Below are positions 17,227 through 25,652 of a stretch of DNA of 64,000 nt, one piece after another. Each line of letters starts with the position of its first letter. Position 1 is the stretch's first letter. A program made the position numbers and the translations under genes. The DNA is from Myxococcota bacterium (lineage in GTDB: Bacteria; Myxococcota_A; Polyangia; JAAYKL01), in the NCBI GenBank assembly GCA_030065855.1, contig JASJCT010000017.1, positions 54,470 to 118,469 on the forward strand. Direction: 5' to 3'. The notes under the pieces are model-generated. The model was not told where the DNA came from, made no database searches, and saw only the letters and a list, made by a program, of their open reading frames with translations.

Positions 17227-19008
17227 CTATTTTTGGTACACAACCTCTCCGCCGATGATAGTAAAGAGCACTTCTGTCTTTAGGATCTCGTCGTTGGGCA
17301 CGGTCATGATGTCCTTGGACAGGACGACGATATCGGCGAGTTTGCCTGGCTTTAGGGAGCCTTTGAGCGATTCTTCAAATGCGGCATAGGCCCCGTTTAT
17401 TGTATAGGACCGCAGGGCTTGCTCCCGGGTCATTCTTTGATCTGGAAAAAAGACCGTACCGTCCTTGAGTTGCCGTGTCACCGCAGCATGGAAGTTGGCG
17501 ATAGGATCGACGTCTTCGACCGGTGCATCCGTGCCATTGCATACCATCGCTCCTGTTTCCATGAGCTTTTGCCACACATAGGCGCCCTCTTCAGCCCGTT
17601 TCTTACCGAGCCTCTTAAACACCCATGGGCCGTCCGAAGTGCAGTGAATGGCCTGCATCGACGCCGTCACGCCGAGATCCCCAAACCTGGGAATATCTCG
17701 TTCTGAAAGGTGCTGGGCGTGCTCGATGCGCCAGCGCAAATCTTTTTTGTCTGGGTGCCTCTTAAACGCTGCTTCATAGATATCGAGGGTCTCCTGATTT
17801 GCCCGATCTCCTATGGCGTGGGTTGCCAGTTGAAACCCGTTTTCAATTGCAATCTCAGCTACTTCCTTCATTGAATCGATAGCTTCAGTGTTCAGGCCCG
17901 TACTTGTCGGGAGGCTATTGTAGGGCGCGAGCAGCCATGCACCGTGGGCCCCCAACGCACCGTCTATCAGCCGCTTAATGGTGCGAACCGTCAGGTGATG
18001 GTCTTGACCGCCTATGATTTTGTAGTCGCGAAGGTGTTCCTTTAGGGTTTTGTTATCTTCACTGACCATGACATTGAAGCGCAGCTTGAGCGTGCCTTCT
18101 TTCAGGAGATGCCTCATAAGGTCGATGGTTGCAAAGTCGGTCCCAGCATCGTGAAAGGTGGTAATTCCTTTTGCCAAGCATTCCTTTTCAGCCAATGTCA
18201 TCGCTTTGATCGCTGCTGCTTGGTCTTGATCGCCCACTTGTGCCTCTTCGTTCTGGTGCTCTCCTCGTTCCAAAAGATCTGTCGCTGTCTCGCGAAAAAC
18301 ACCGATGGGCTCGCCCGCAGTATCTTTTACTATCTCACCGCCCTTGGGATCCCGAGTCTTTGCGGTGATGCCGGCGACCGCCATTGCTTTGGCGTTGGCA
18401 ATGCACGAGTGACCACTGGCGTGGGTCAAGATCACTGGGTTGCGAGGTGAGATAGCGCTCAATGGCCCGTGCACGGGTAATCCATCTACGTTTGGCTCGG
18501 GTGGGGCCGTCCATTTTTCCTGGTGCCAGCCCCGGCCGTATATCCGCTCTCCTGGCGTTGCCTGCTTCACGGCCCTGGCGACCCTATCCAAAACCTCTTG
18601 CCAGGTGGTTGTGTCGGTCAGATCCAATCGCATCTTTGCATGGCCCAAGCTCAAAAAATGGGCATGGGATTCGATGAATCCGGGCATTGCGAGCTTGCCC
18701 ACCAGGTCGATGACGCGCGTTTCTTTGTGGATATATCGCTCGATCTCTGCTGCACTCCCCATGGCCAAAATGCTATCGCCTTTTATCGCGATGGCGGCGA
18801 CCTCCGGCACATCCGCCTCCACCGTAACGATCTTCCCATTGGTCAGCACCAGGTCGGCTGGCTGGGTGTCAGACGGGGTTACCGTGGCCTCAACTACTTG
18901 GGTGCCACTGGGATCACTGTGCAGCGGGGGTTTAGCAGCAGGACAGCAAAGCACCCCGGAAATCCCCACTATCACCGCGCAAAGCATTGTGTACTTTTTG
19001 GCTATCAT
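17227..19008 (-). CDS. Lipoprotein amidohydrolase, family 3 (YtcJ-like)
   Basis: The 593-residue protein has a lipobox ending LCC (~21-22), then a complete amidohydrolase family 3 domain: LVLTNGKIVTV, the PGFIESHAH metal motif, HAIGDRANQETLD, RIEHAQHLSERDI, NGTDAPVEDVDP and the C-terminal GSLKPGKLADIVVL. Such enzymes are metal-dependent hydrolases of amide, N-formyl or related bonds; the natural substrate is not readable. The lipid anchor puts it on the envelope, unlike the many cytosolic members. It converges with the preceding lipoprotein and is divergent from the Nudix-like gene. Confidence 0.85.
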   Translation of the reverse strand: MIAKKYTMLCAVIVGISGVLCCPAAKPPLHSDPSGTQVVEATVTPSDTQPADLVLTNGKIVTVEADVPEVAAIAIKGDSILAMGSAAEIERYIHKETRVIDLVGKLAMPGFIESHAHFLSLGHAKMRLDLTDTTTWQEVLDRVARAVKQATPGERIYGRGWHQEKWTAPPEPNVDGLPVHGPLSAISPRNPVILTHASGHSCIANAKAMAVAGITAKTRDPKGGEIVKDTAGEPIGVFRETATDLLERGEHQNEEAQVGDQDQAAAIKAMTLAEKECLAKGITTFHDAGTDFATIDLMRHLLKEGTLKLRFNVMVSEDNKTLKEHLRDYKIIGGQDHHLTVRTIKRLIDGALGAHGAWLLAPYNSLPTSTGLNTEAIDSMKEVAEIAIENGFQLATHAIGDRANQETLDIYEAAFKRHPDKKDLRWRIEHAQHLSERDIPRFGDLGVTASMQAIHCTSDGPWVFKRLGKKRAEEGAYVWQKLMETGAMVCNGTDAPVEDVDPIANFHAAVTRQLKDGTVFFPDQRMTREQALRSYTINGAYAAFEESLKGSLKPGKLADIVVLSKDIMTVPNDEILKTEVLFTIIGGEVVYQK

Positions 19009-19157
19009 CGATCTTTCCTCCTAAAACAACTGTTCACCAGCTATTGTCCACATCCCCGTGTCTCGCAACGATGAAATCGCCCGGTGGCTTGACGGTGGAT
19101 ACTCACCCGTGCAACGTTGGCAGCGTTACGGAACTGTACACAAGGAGCGCCAAGGCT

Positions 19158-19808
19158 ATGAACGATAAGTATAAAGGGGAACGCGTGCTTGTTTTTGAGC
19201 GCAACCTGTTCGATGCCCTCGGGCATTTCAATGGGATAAATAAGGATGCGAATCACTACCTCGATGCTATCTTGGACAAGAAAAACAACCACTTTCACTT
19301 GCGCTACCTCGCAGAAGGGGACGAATCGTTAAAGCAAATCATCCCATATGTCCTGCTGTGCTATCAAGACCAGATCTTTTCATACGTCAGGGGCAAGCAG
19401 GCTGGAGAAGCCCGGCTCGTCGGCAACCGCTCGGTGGGCATTGGCGGCCACATCAATCCACAGGACGAAATGCTCTTTCAAGACGAAACCTTGGCCACGG
19501 ATCGCCAGCTGTACCTAGAAGCGGTAGAGCGTGAAATTAAAGAGGAAATCGCCGTTGACCAGGTGCTGAATCCCGAAATCGTCGGCCTCATCAATGACGA
19601 TTCAAACCCGGTGGGCCGGGTTCATTTCGGCGTTGTCCACATCTGCCGCCTATCGAACCAGAATGTGCGCAAGCGGGAACAACAGATAACTCAGACAGGG
19701 TTTCTACCAATTGCCGATCTGGCTGGACCCAAGCGGGAGGAGCTCGAGACCTGGTCCCAGTTGTGTGTGGATTTTCTTGTGGAAACCCGATCCTTTGAGG
19801 GCGCCTAA
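19158..19808 (+). CDS. Nudix-like hydrolase with extended Nudix box
   Basis: The start was placed at ATG 19158, which has AAGGAG at 19142-19147; the longer frame from 18987 runs through the promoter region of the divergent gene. The 216-residue product contains GIGGHINPQD, then an insertion, then YLEAVEREIKEEI, which supplies the REx2EE core of a Nudix box with more residues than normal between Gly and the Glu-rich helix. Similar proteins are annotated as Nudix-type phosphoesterases. The substrate is unknown. Confidence 0.65.
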   Translation: MNDKYKGERVLVFERNLFDALGHFNGINKDANHYLDAILDKKNNHFHLRYLAEGDESLKQIIPYVLLCYQDQIFSYVRGKQAGEARLVGNRSVGIGGHINPQDEMLFQDETLATDRQLYLEAVEREIKEEIAVDQVLNPEIVGLINDDSNPVGRVHFGVVHICRLSNQNVRKREQQITQTGFLPIADLAGPKREELETWSQLCVDFLVETRSFEGA

Positions 19809-20008
19809 TAATAATAAAAGTTCTATTTAAAAGTTCCCTCTTGTATTTAACCCCGCTTTGCGTATAAACTCCTCCTATTGGAATTATTCCTGTCTTGCAG
19901 GAAGCATCATTATAGAAAGGTAAAATAGCAAGGGCACGACGGGGTGCATAAAGATCGGTTAGTAGCAACCAACGGTATAACGTTATTCATTTTCAGGGAG
20001 CGTTTTTG

Positions 20009-20647
20009 ATGAGACATTTTCTACTATTGAGCTGGATAGTGTTTTTTGGATATTTGGCTGGGTGTCAAGAAACAGATCCAATGCCATCTGGAAATTCCGA
20101 TTCTGACTCTGATTCTGACTCAGATTCTGACTCAGACTCTGATTCCGATTCTGACTCTGATTCTGACTCAGACTCTGATTCCGATTCCGATTCTGACTCT
20201 GATTCTGACTCAGATTCTGACTCAGATTCTGACTCAGACTCTGACTCGGATACCGACACCGATACCGACACGGATACGGATACGGACACCGATACGGACA
20301 CAGACACAGACACAGACACAGACACAGATACCGACACAGACACAGACACAGATACCGACACAGACACAGACACAGATACCGACACAGAGACAGATCCGCA
20401 TATTAACGGCGGGGATGACCCACCACAGGTAACGTCAAGTCATCAAGGATGGCGAGAGCCAAACTGTCGAGATTGCCACGACTTAAACCCCGACGTCACT
20501 GTCACAGCTGAGTGTGCAGAATGTCACGGAACCAACGGTGCACGTCCGTATTGTGGTAATGGAAGTAATTGTTCAGGGTGCCACGGCAATCGTCACGGGT
20601 CGCAAGTCTCCACGTCAAACACGCAATGCAGATTCTGCCATCTCTAG
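20009..20647 (+). CDS. SD/TD-linker lipoprotein with four CxxCH heme motifs
   Basis: The ATG at 20009 has GGGAG eight bases upstream. The 212-residue product has a lipobox ending LAGC (Cys19), then one of the longest linkers here: about 50 residues of (SD)n followed by about 50 of (TD)n. The last ~80 residues contain four c-type heme-binding motifs: CRDCH, CAECH, CSGCH and CRFCH, plus an extra Cys. The product should be a lipid-anchored tetraheme cytochrome held away from the membrane by a charged stalk. A role in extracellular or periplasmic electron transfer follows from the heme motifs but no partner is adjacent. Lipidation and heme attachment are predictions. Confidence 0.8.
   Translation: MRHFLLLSWIVFFGYLAGCQETDPMPSGNSDSDSDSDSDSDSDSDSDSDSDSDSDSDSDSDSDSDSDSDSDSDSDSDSDSDTDTDTDTDTDTDTDTDTDTDTDTDTDTDTDTDTDTDTDTDTDTDTETDPHINGGDDPPQVTSSHQGWREPNCRDCHDLNPDVTVTAECAECHGTNGARPYCGNGSNCSGCHGNRHGSQVSTSNTQCRFCHL
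20095..20394 (+). repeat. Long (SD)n then (TD)n simple repeat
   Basis: About 100 codons of a hexamer repeat switch from GATTCN (Asp-Ser) to GACACN (Asp-Thr) near 20250. This is the most regular linker in the window. Confidence 0.85.
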
Positions 20648-20675
20648 GTAACCAATCGCCTTAGATATCTCTCCG

Positions 20676-21437
20676 CTAAAACAAAAATGGAATGATGGCC
20701 CGGCGCTCCTTTGGATATTCTGGGAACTGTTTGCGATACCATTGATGATTGGACCAGGCTCTGGGCACCAGGTTTGCCGCAGTCCAGATCAAAAAAATAA
20801 ACCCGGCTGGCGTCCACGTGGCGATCGCCCATCCAGCCCACTGCACGAGCTCGCCGAAATAATTGGCCGATGACACTTGCTTGAACAATCCACCCCGGGG
20901 TATGCGATAGCCTGACTGACCGGGTTGGCGCAGGCCGCGCAACAGCATATCTGAGTGCAGGTGAATGCCGAATCCCCCAAAAAACAGTAAAAATCCCAAA
21001 ACAAAACGCCACCCCATCAGCCAACTGTCCGGGCGGGGATCCAGCAGGTAGAAGAGACAAAACCCATTGAGATAGCCGTTACACAGGTTAAACAGGATAC
21101 CGAATAGAACCGTGATCGCGGTCATTCGCTTTCCCCCAGTACGCATGCGCATGGGAAAGATGACGGTGCGATACAAATAATGCATCTCCCAGATAACCAC
21201 ACATGCTATCGATGCGGGTTCAAACCGATTTGTGCTGAAGGCAAACATCACCGCCAGCACCACTACTGCCGGCGATTCCATCGCGATCCAGCCCAGCTTT
21301 TGATGCACTGTCGGGCCCCACCCCTGACGCGTAAATTTACCGTACGGCGCTGGAACAAAAAAAAGTGCAATGGATACGATTACCGCAAGCGCGGTCCATA
21401 TGATCATAAACCAAGTAAAAAAAGCAAAATCATTCAT
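20676..21437 (-). CDS. Steroid 5-alpha-reductase family membrane protein
   Basis: The 253-residue product (ATG 21437; a TTG lies just before it) has six or seven hydrophobic segments and ends with the family signature: SANYFGELVQWAGWAIATW, then WYRKQFPEYPKERRAIIPF. In eukaryotes this PF02544 fold reduces delta-4 steroids or polyprenols with NADPH, and bacterial homologues are often linked to membrane lipids. The bacterial substrate is unknown; sterol, hopanoid or isoprenoid are possibilities. It converges on the tetraheme lipoprotein gene. Confidence 0.8.
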   Translation of the reverse strand: MNDFAFFTWFMIIWTALAVIVSIALFFVPAPYGKFTRQGWGPTVHQKLGWIAMESPAVVVLAVMFAFSTNRFEPASIACVVIWEMHYLYRTVIFPMRMRTGGKRMTAITVLFGILFNLCNGYLNGFCLFYLLDPRPDSWLMGWRFVLGFLLFFGGFGIHLHSDMLLRGLRQPGQSGYRIPRGGLFKQVSSANYFGELVQWAGWAIATWTPAGFIFLIWTAANLVPRAWSNHQWYRKQFPEYPKERRAIIPFLF

Positions 21438-21465
21438 CAATGGGGATACCTAGAGAACATGCGGT

Positions 21466-23283
21466 TTACAAAAGCGCGCGCAGCTCGTCTCCGTCTATCT
21501 GTTCTCTCTCAAGGAGTTTGGCTGTGACAACTTCAACTTGATCGCGGTATTCGGTAAGCACCTTATTCGCTCTTACCATTGCCTCTTCAAGTACCATTTT
21601 CACTTCAGCATCGATCTTGTCGCTCACCATGCTGCCATGCTCGCAGCTCGGCATGAAGTCGCTTGTCGGCAAGATAGCCTTGTTTTCTGGATCATAGGCC
21701 ACTGGGCCCAATTCATCGCTCATGCCATACTGACGAACCATTGCCCGGGCAATGTCTGTGGCGCGGGAGAGATCGTTCTGTGCACCAGTGGTAATATCGC
21801 CGATAAAGATCTTTTCTGCGGCGCGACCGCCGAGCAGGGCAGCGATCCGATCCCGCAGCTCAGACTTGGTCAGCAGATAGCGATCTTCTGTGGGACGCTG
21901 CCATGTCATGCCCAATGCCGCCATACCCCGGGGCACAATAGAAATCTTGTGGGTCTTTTCCGCATGGGGCAGAACTTCTCCCACGACCGCGTGTCCCACC
22001 TCGTGATAGGCCACTATCTTGCGCTCCTTTTCCGAGATCAAGCGTCCCTTTTTCTGGAGCCCTGCGACCACCCGGTCAATGGCCTCCTCGAACTCATCCA
22101 TGGTGACCTTGCCCTTTTTACGGCGCACCGCGAGCAAGGCGGCTTCGTTGACCGCGTTGGCAAGGTCAGCACCGGCAAAGCCCGGGGTGCGCAGTGCCAC
22201 GGTCTTCAGGTCAACATCTGCCTCCAATCGAACCTTGTCCGCGTGGATGCGCAGGATGGCTTCGCGGCCCGTGAGATCCGGGCGATCCACCAGCACCTGT
22301 CTATCGAATCGACCCGGGCGCAGGAGCGCTGGATCCAAGACCTCAGGTCGATTCGTGGCGGCCATAATGACCACGCCCTTGTTTGGATCAAAGCCGTCCA
22401 TCTCCACCAGGAGCTGGTTCAAGGTCTGCTCCCGCTCGTCGTGTCCGCCCATCATGCCGCCGGCACCCCGCGCTTTGCCCAGAGCGTCGAGCTCGTCGAT
22501 GAAGATAATGCACGGAGCTTTTTCCTGGGCCTGCTGAAACAGATCCCGAACGCGAGACGCGCCCAAGCCAACGAACATTTCGACGAAGTCAGAACCGCTC
22601 ATCAAAAAGAACGGCACGCTTGCCTGGCCAGCAACGGCCCGGGCCATGAGGGTTTTGCCGGTGCCTGGCGGACCCACCAGCAGCACGCCCTTGGGGATAC
22701 GCGCGCCAATGCGGGTGTACTGCTCGGGTTCTTTTAAAAAGTGGACTATCTCCTGGAGCTCCACCTTGGCCTCGTCCAACCCGGCCACGTCGTCAAAACT
22801 GACCTGAACATCCTTTTCTCCAACGATCTTGACCCGGTTCTTGCCAAAGGACATCACCCCTCCCTGGGCCATCTTGCCCATTCGCTTCATGATAAATCCC
22901 CAGATTAGGATCATCAGGCCAACTGGCAGAATCCAGGCGAGCAGGATCGATCCAAATCCCTCCCGCTCGATAACCCCGGTCGACTGAACGCCCCTTTCTT
23001 CTAGGCGCTGGACCAGATCTGGCTCTTCAATGCGAATGGTCTCGAAGCGTTCTCCTTGAACACCGTGATCCCCCTTTAGTCGGCCGACAATCTTTGTCTC
23101 CCCGACGTGCACTTCCTGTATCTTGCCCTGGTCGAGGTATTCTTTGAAGGTGGTGTAGGAGATTTGGCGCTGTTGTTCAGAAAGCGTCGACTGAAGCCAC
23201 CACAGGAATACCAGTCCCAGGATAATATAGATCAGCGTGACTCTGGATCGATTATTCAATGCCTTCTTCCTCCGGCTGCTCAC
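21466..23283 (-). CDS. ftsH: ATP-dependent zinc metalloprotease FtsH
   Basis: The 605-residue protein has two N-terminal transmembrane helices around a periplasmic domain, an AAA+ module with [17 protein letters not shown] and an RPGRFDR second region of homology, then the zinc motif HEVGH (usual HEAGH) and the downstream Asp. It degrades membrane and short-lived cytosolic proteins. The start is uncertain: GTG at 23283 has no ribosome site, while TTG at 23259 has GGAGGAAG upstream and gives the usual MNNRSRV-type start. A small candidate frame ends eight bases before the GTG. Confidence 0.93.
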   Translation of the reverse strand: MSSRRKKALNNRSRVTLIYIILGLVFLWWLQSTLSEQQRQISYTTFKEYLDQGKIQEVHVGETKIVGRLKGDHGVQGERFETIRIEEPDLVQRLEERGVQSTGVIEREGFGSILLAWILPVGLMILIWGFIMKRMGKMAQGGVMSFGKNRVKIVGEKDVQVSFDDVAGLDEAKVELQEIVHFLKEPEQYTRIGARIPKGVLLVGPPGTGKTLMARAVAGQASVPFFLMSGSDFVEMFVGLGASRVRDLFQQAQEKAPCIIFIDELDALGKARGAGGMMGGHDEREQTLNQLLVEMDGFDPNKGVVIMAATNRPEVLDPALLRPGRFDRQVLVDRPDLTGREAILRIHADKVRLEADVDLKTVALRTPGFAGADLANAVNEAALLAVRRKKGKVTMDEFEEAIDRVVAGLQKKGRLISEKERKIVAYHEVGHAVVGEVLPHAEKTHKISIVPRGMAALGMTWQRPTEDRYLLTKSELRDRIAALLGGRAAEKIFIGDITTGAQNDLSRATDIARAMVRQYGMSDELGPVAYDPENKAILPTSDFMPSCEHGSMVSDKIDAEVKMVLEEAMVRANKVLTEYRDQVEVVTAKLLEREQIDGDELRALL

Positions 23284-23291
23284 AGGGTATT

Positions 23292-23372
23292 TTATTTGCC
23301 TGTGACGGATTGCATCATAAACAGCAGATGAGGTTTCTTGTCCAGGGGGAGCTGGATAAGTGAGCTCATCAT
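23292..23372 (-). CDS. Candidate 26-codon leader peptide upstream of ftsH
   Basis: A short frame begins with two ATG codons (23372, 23369), has GAGGA eight bases upstream, and ends in TAA eight bases before the FtsH GTG. Its product would be [14 protein letters not shown] followed by about a dozen hydrophobic residues. It may couple translation to ftsH or be chance; no homologue is recognised. Confidence 0.3.
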   Translation of the reverse strand: MMSSLIQLPLDKKPHLLFMMQSVTGK

Positions 23373-23442
23373 TTTCTTGTCCTCAGATATGGCCTGTTCA
23401 AAAAGGTCTGACCGATCAGCGGGGTGTATGGGATAGCAGCGG

Positions 23443-25479
23443 TCAGTGGGCGTCGATAAACGCGGTTGTGGATCCCTCGAACTGGGCGAGCAACCGTACG
23501 GCACCGTCGTTGACGGCAAAGAGGTTTATCACGTTGCCCGCGTCGATGCTGGGTAAACTATAACTGAGGTCTGGTGTCGCGTCATTGTCCACATCAAACC
23601 CGAGGGAGTAAGCCCCAGCTGGCAGGTCGAGGTAGTCTCCGATCCCTGCGAAGTCTACGTCCTCGTATAGAATGGCAGGATCCGAGCCCGCAGTGATGTT
23701 CCAGATGTCGACCTGGCCCACGCCGGCTGCAGCGTGGATGCCTCTCACGCGGAAATTGGCAGCGTCAAGACCATCATAGTCATCAACCAGTGCCATGGCT
23801 TGTATTGCGGCCAGTTCGTTAAACGCCACCGCAGTGTACCGCTTCCCAGGCATCAGGAAGATGTTTTCAATCGACAGTACTGCATCGCCAGCAGATTGCC
23901 CCTCTGCGCTGACAAAGAAGCTGTGACCGGCTGCAGGCAGTGCGACATAGTCGGTGGACTGGCCAAAAGCGAGGCCAGTAATGGCCGGGGTTGCGCCGCT
24001 ATCGACAAATACATCCACGGCCGGCGCATCTGGCGACAGGTGGAGTACCCGAATCTCGGCTGTGGCCGGGTCGATCTGCGCAGTTATGTTTGCTGAGAGT
24101 TGGGCGATGAGAAATACGCTGTCTCCCTGGTTCACTGCAAAGAGGGTGGCCACGGTGCCGCCTGGTACATCTGGCAAGGCAAAGGTGAGGTCAGGAATGG
24201 CGTCCTCATTCACGTCAAGGCCAAGGGTGTAGGCGCCTGCGGGTAGGTCGAGATAATCACCCACCGCGCCAAAGGGCACGTCGTTGTAGAGCTGCTGTGC
24301 ATCACCAGATGCCGGGATGTTCCAAATATCCACTGGACCCACGGCCGGGGCTGCGTGAAATGCCCGCACCCGAATGTTGCCCATGTCTAGCGCGTCGTAG
24401 TCGTCCACCAGGGCCGACCCTTGAATGGCAGCCACCTCGTTGAATGCCAGGGCTGTGTAGCTACCACCCACGCCAAGGGCGATGTCTGCTAGTGTCAATA
24501 CCACGTCAGTAGTGCCTGCAGGTGTTACCTCAAAGGTGTAGGTGCCCGCGGGGATAGTGAGGTAGTCTGAGCTGGCTTTAAACGCCAGCCCCTCGATGAC
24601 CTTGGCGCCGTTTGCCCAGATGTCTACGGCAGGGGCGTCTGACGATAAGTGTATGACCCGGATGTCAGCAGTTGCCGGGTTAATTGTGGCCGTTGTGCTC
24701 CCTCCGAGCTGAGCCACTAGAAACACATTGTCACCTTGGTTCACTGCAAAGAGGGTGGCCACGGTGCCACCTGCGAGCTCTGGAAGGGCAAATGTAAGAT
24801 CAGGCACAGCATCCTCGTTCACATCAACGCCGAGGGTGTAGGCGCCTGCTGGCAGGTCAAAGTAATCTCCCACAGCGCCAAAAGGCACGTCGTTGTAGAG
24901 CTGCTGCGGATCCCCGGTCTCTGGCAAATTCCAGATATCAACTGAACCCACGCCCGGCGCTGCATGAAATGCGCGCACCCGAATGTTGGCCATGTCTAGA
25001 GCATCATAGTCATCTACTATTGCGCTGCCCTGAATGGCAGCGACTTCGTTAAACGCTAGGGCTGTGTAGCTTTCACCAGCGCTGAGCGCAACGTCAGCAA
25101 GGGTCAGCACCACGTCAGTAGTGCCCGCAGGTGTTACCTCAAAGGTGTAGGTGCCCGCAGGTACGGCGAGGTAGTCTGAGCTCGCGGCAAAAGCCAGGTT
25201 CTCGATAACCTTGGTACCTCCTGCCCAGATGTCCACGGCCGGGGCATCTGCGGACAAGTGGATGACCCTTATCATTGCGTCGTCCCCATCTGTGGCCGTG
25301 TCGGTTTCGGTGTCGGTGTCCGTGTCAGTGTCGGTGTCCGTGTCCGTGTCCATGCTCGAGTCTGTGTCAAGGGTTTCGTTGTCGTCGTCATCGTCGTCGC
25401 AAGCGACAATGCCAATGGTCAGAGCCGGCACAATGACCGTCCAGTACTGAATGTGTTTTCCAAGTTTCTTAACAAACAT
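23443..25479 (-). CDS. SD/TD-linker lipoprotein with three DUF4397 repeats
   Basis: The 678-residue product has a lipobox ending IVAC (Cys27), six Asp, a short TD linker, then three tandem units of about 200 residues starting near residues 70, 276 and 482. Each contains two DUF4397-type halves (IRVIHLSxDAPAVDIW and RVRAFHAAPxVGxVDIW). Units 1 and 2 are nearly identical at the DNA level, with a period of about 609 bases; unit 3 is diverged. The fold is probably a beta-sandwich; function is unknown. A good ribosome site (AAAGGAGG) precedes the ATG. A sigma-54-like promoter at 25595-25610 points at this gene. Confidence 0.82.
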   Translation of the reverse strand: MFVKKLGKHIQYWTVIVPALTIGIVACDDDDDDNETLDTDSSMDTDTDTDTDTDTDTETDTATDGDDAMIRVIHLSADAPAVDIWAGGTKVIENLAFAASSDYLAVPAGTYTFEVTPAGTTDVVLTLADVALSAGESYTALAFNEVAAIQGSAIVDDYDALDMANIRVRAFHAAPGVGSVDIWNLPETGDPQQLYNDVPFGAVGDYFDLPAGAYTLGVDVNEDAVPDLTFALPELAGGTVATLFAVNQGDNVFLVAQLGGSTTATINPATADIRVIHLSSDAPAVDIWANGAKVIEGLAFKASSDYLTIPAGTYTFEVTPAGTTDVVLTLADIALGVGGSYTALAFNEVAAIQGSALVDDYDALDMGNIRVRAFHAAPAVGPVDIWNIPASGDAQQLYNDVPFGAVGDYLDLPAGAYTLGLDVNEDAIPDLTFALPDVPGGTVATLFAVNQGDSVFLIAQLSANITAQIDPATAEIRVLHLSPDAPAVDVFVDSGATPAITGLAFGQSTDYVALPAAGHSFFVSAEGQSAGDAVLSIENIFLMPGKRYTAVAFNELAAIQAMALVDDYDGLDAANFRVRGIHAAAGVGQVDIWNITAGSDPAILYEDVDFAGIGDYLDLPAGAYSLGFDVDNDATPDLSYSLPSIDAGNVINLFAVNDGAVRLLAQFEGSTTAFIDAH
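25297..25369 (-). repeat. Short (TD)n simple repeat linker
   Basis: About 24 codons of the GAYACN hexamer encode the linker of the DUF4397 lipoprotein, the shortest linker of this kind here. Confidence 0.75.
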
Positions 25480-25594
25480 CTTTAGCCTCCTTTGGGCTGG
25501 GCTTTGGTGCCCGTTGTTGATTGTCCAACCAAGGACAACAGTTCATCATCAACCACTGTTCTCGCTATTTGCGTTCATCTCAATGGGCTGCATT

Positions 25595-25610
25595 TGCTAG
25601 AACTGTGCCA
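25595..25610 (-). promoter_or_regulatory. Candidate sigma-54 promoter
   Basis: The minus strand reads TGGCACAGTTCTAGCA. It has GG and GC separated by ten bases and matches the TGGCAC-N5-TTGCA consensus except for TA in place of TT. Transcription would start near 25584, about 105 bases before the DUF4397 lipoprotein ATG. The divergent gene encodes a sigma-54 activator. Confidence 0.55.
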
Positions 25611-25652
25611 GAGAGCGTTGCTTTCTTTTTGATTGTCATTAAAATCCACCCC

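Noticed and set aside
19930..19950. Sigma-54-like GGGCAC...GTGCA before the tetraheme gene
   Set aside because: GG to GC spacing is 11 instead of the required 10.
21190..21240. GGTTCAAA-like word suggesting a tRNA
   Set aside because: It lies inside the reductase-family gene with no cloverleaf around it; no other tRNA pattern was seen.
21538..22737. Long ORF of 399 codons antisense to ftsH
   Set aside because: It mirrors a strongly conserved FtsH gene; composition and lack of motifs show it is a shadow.
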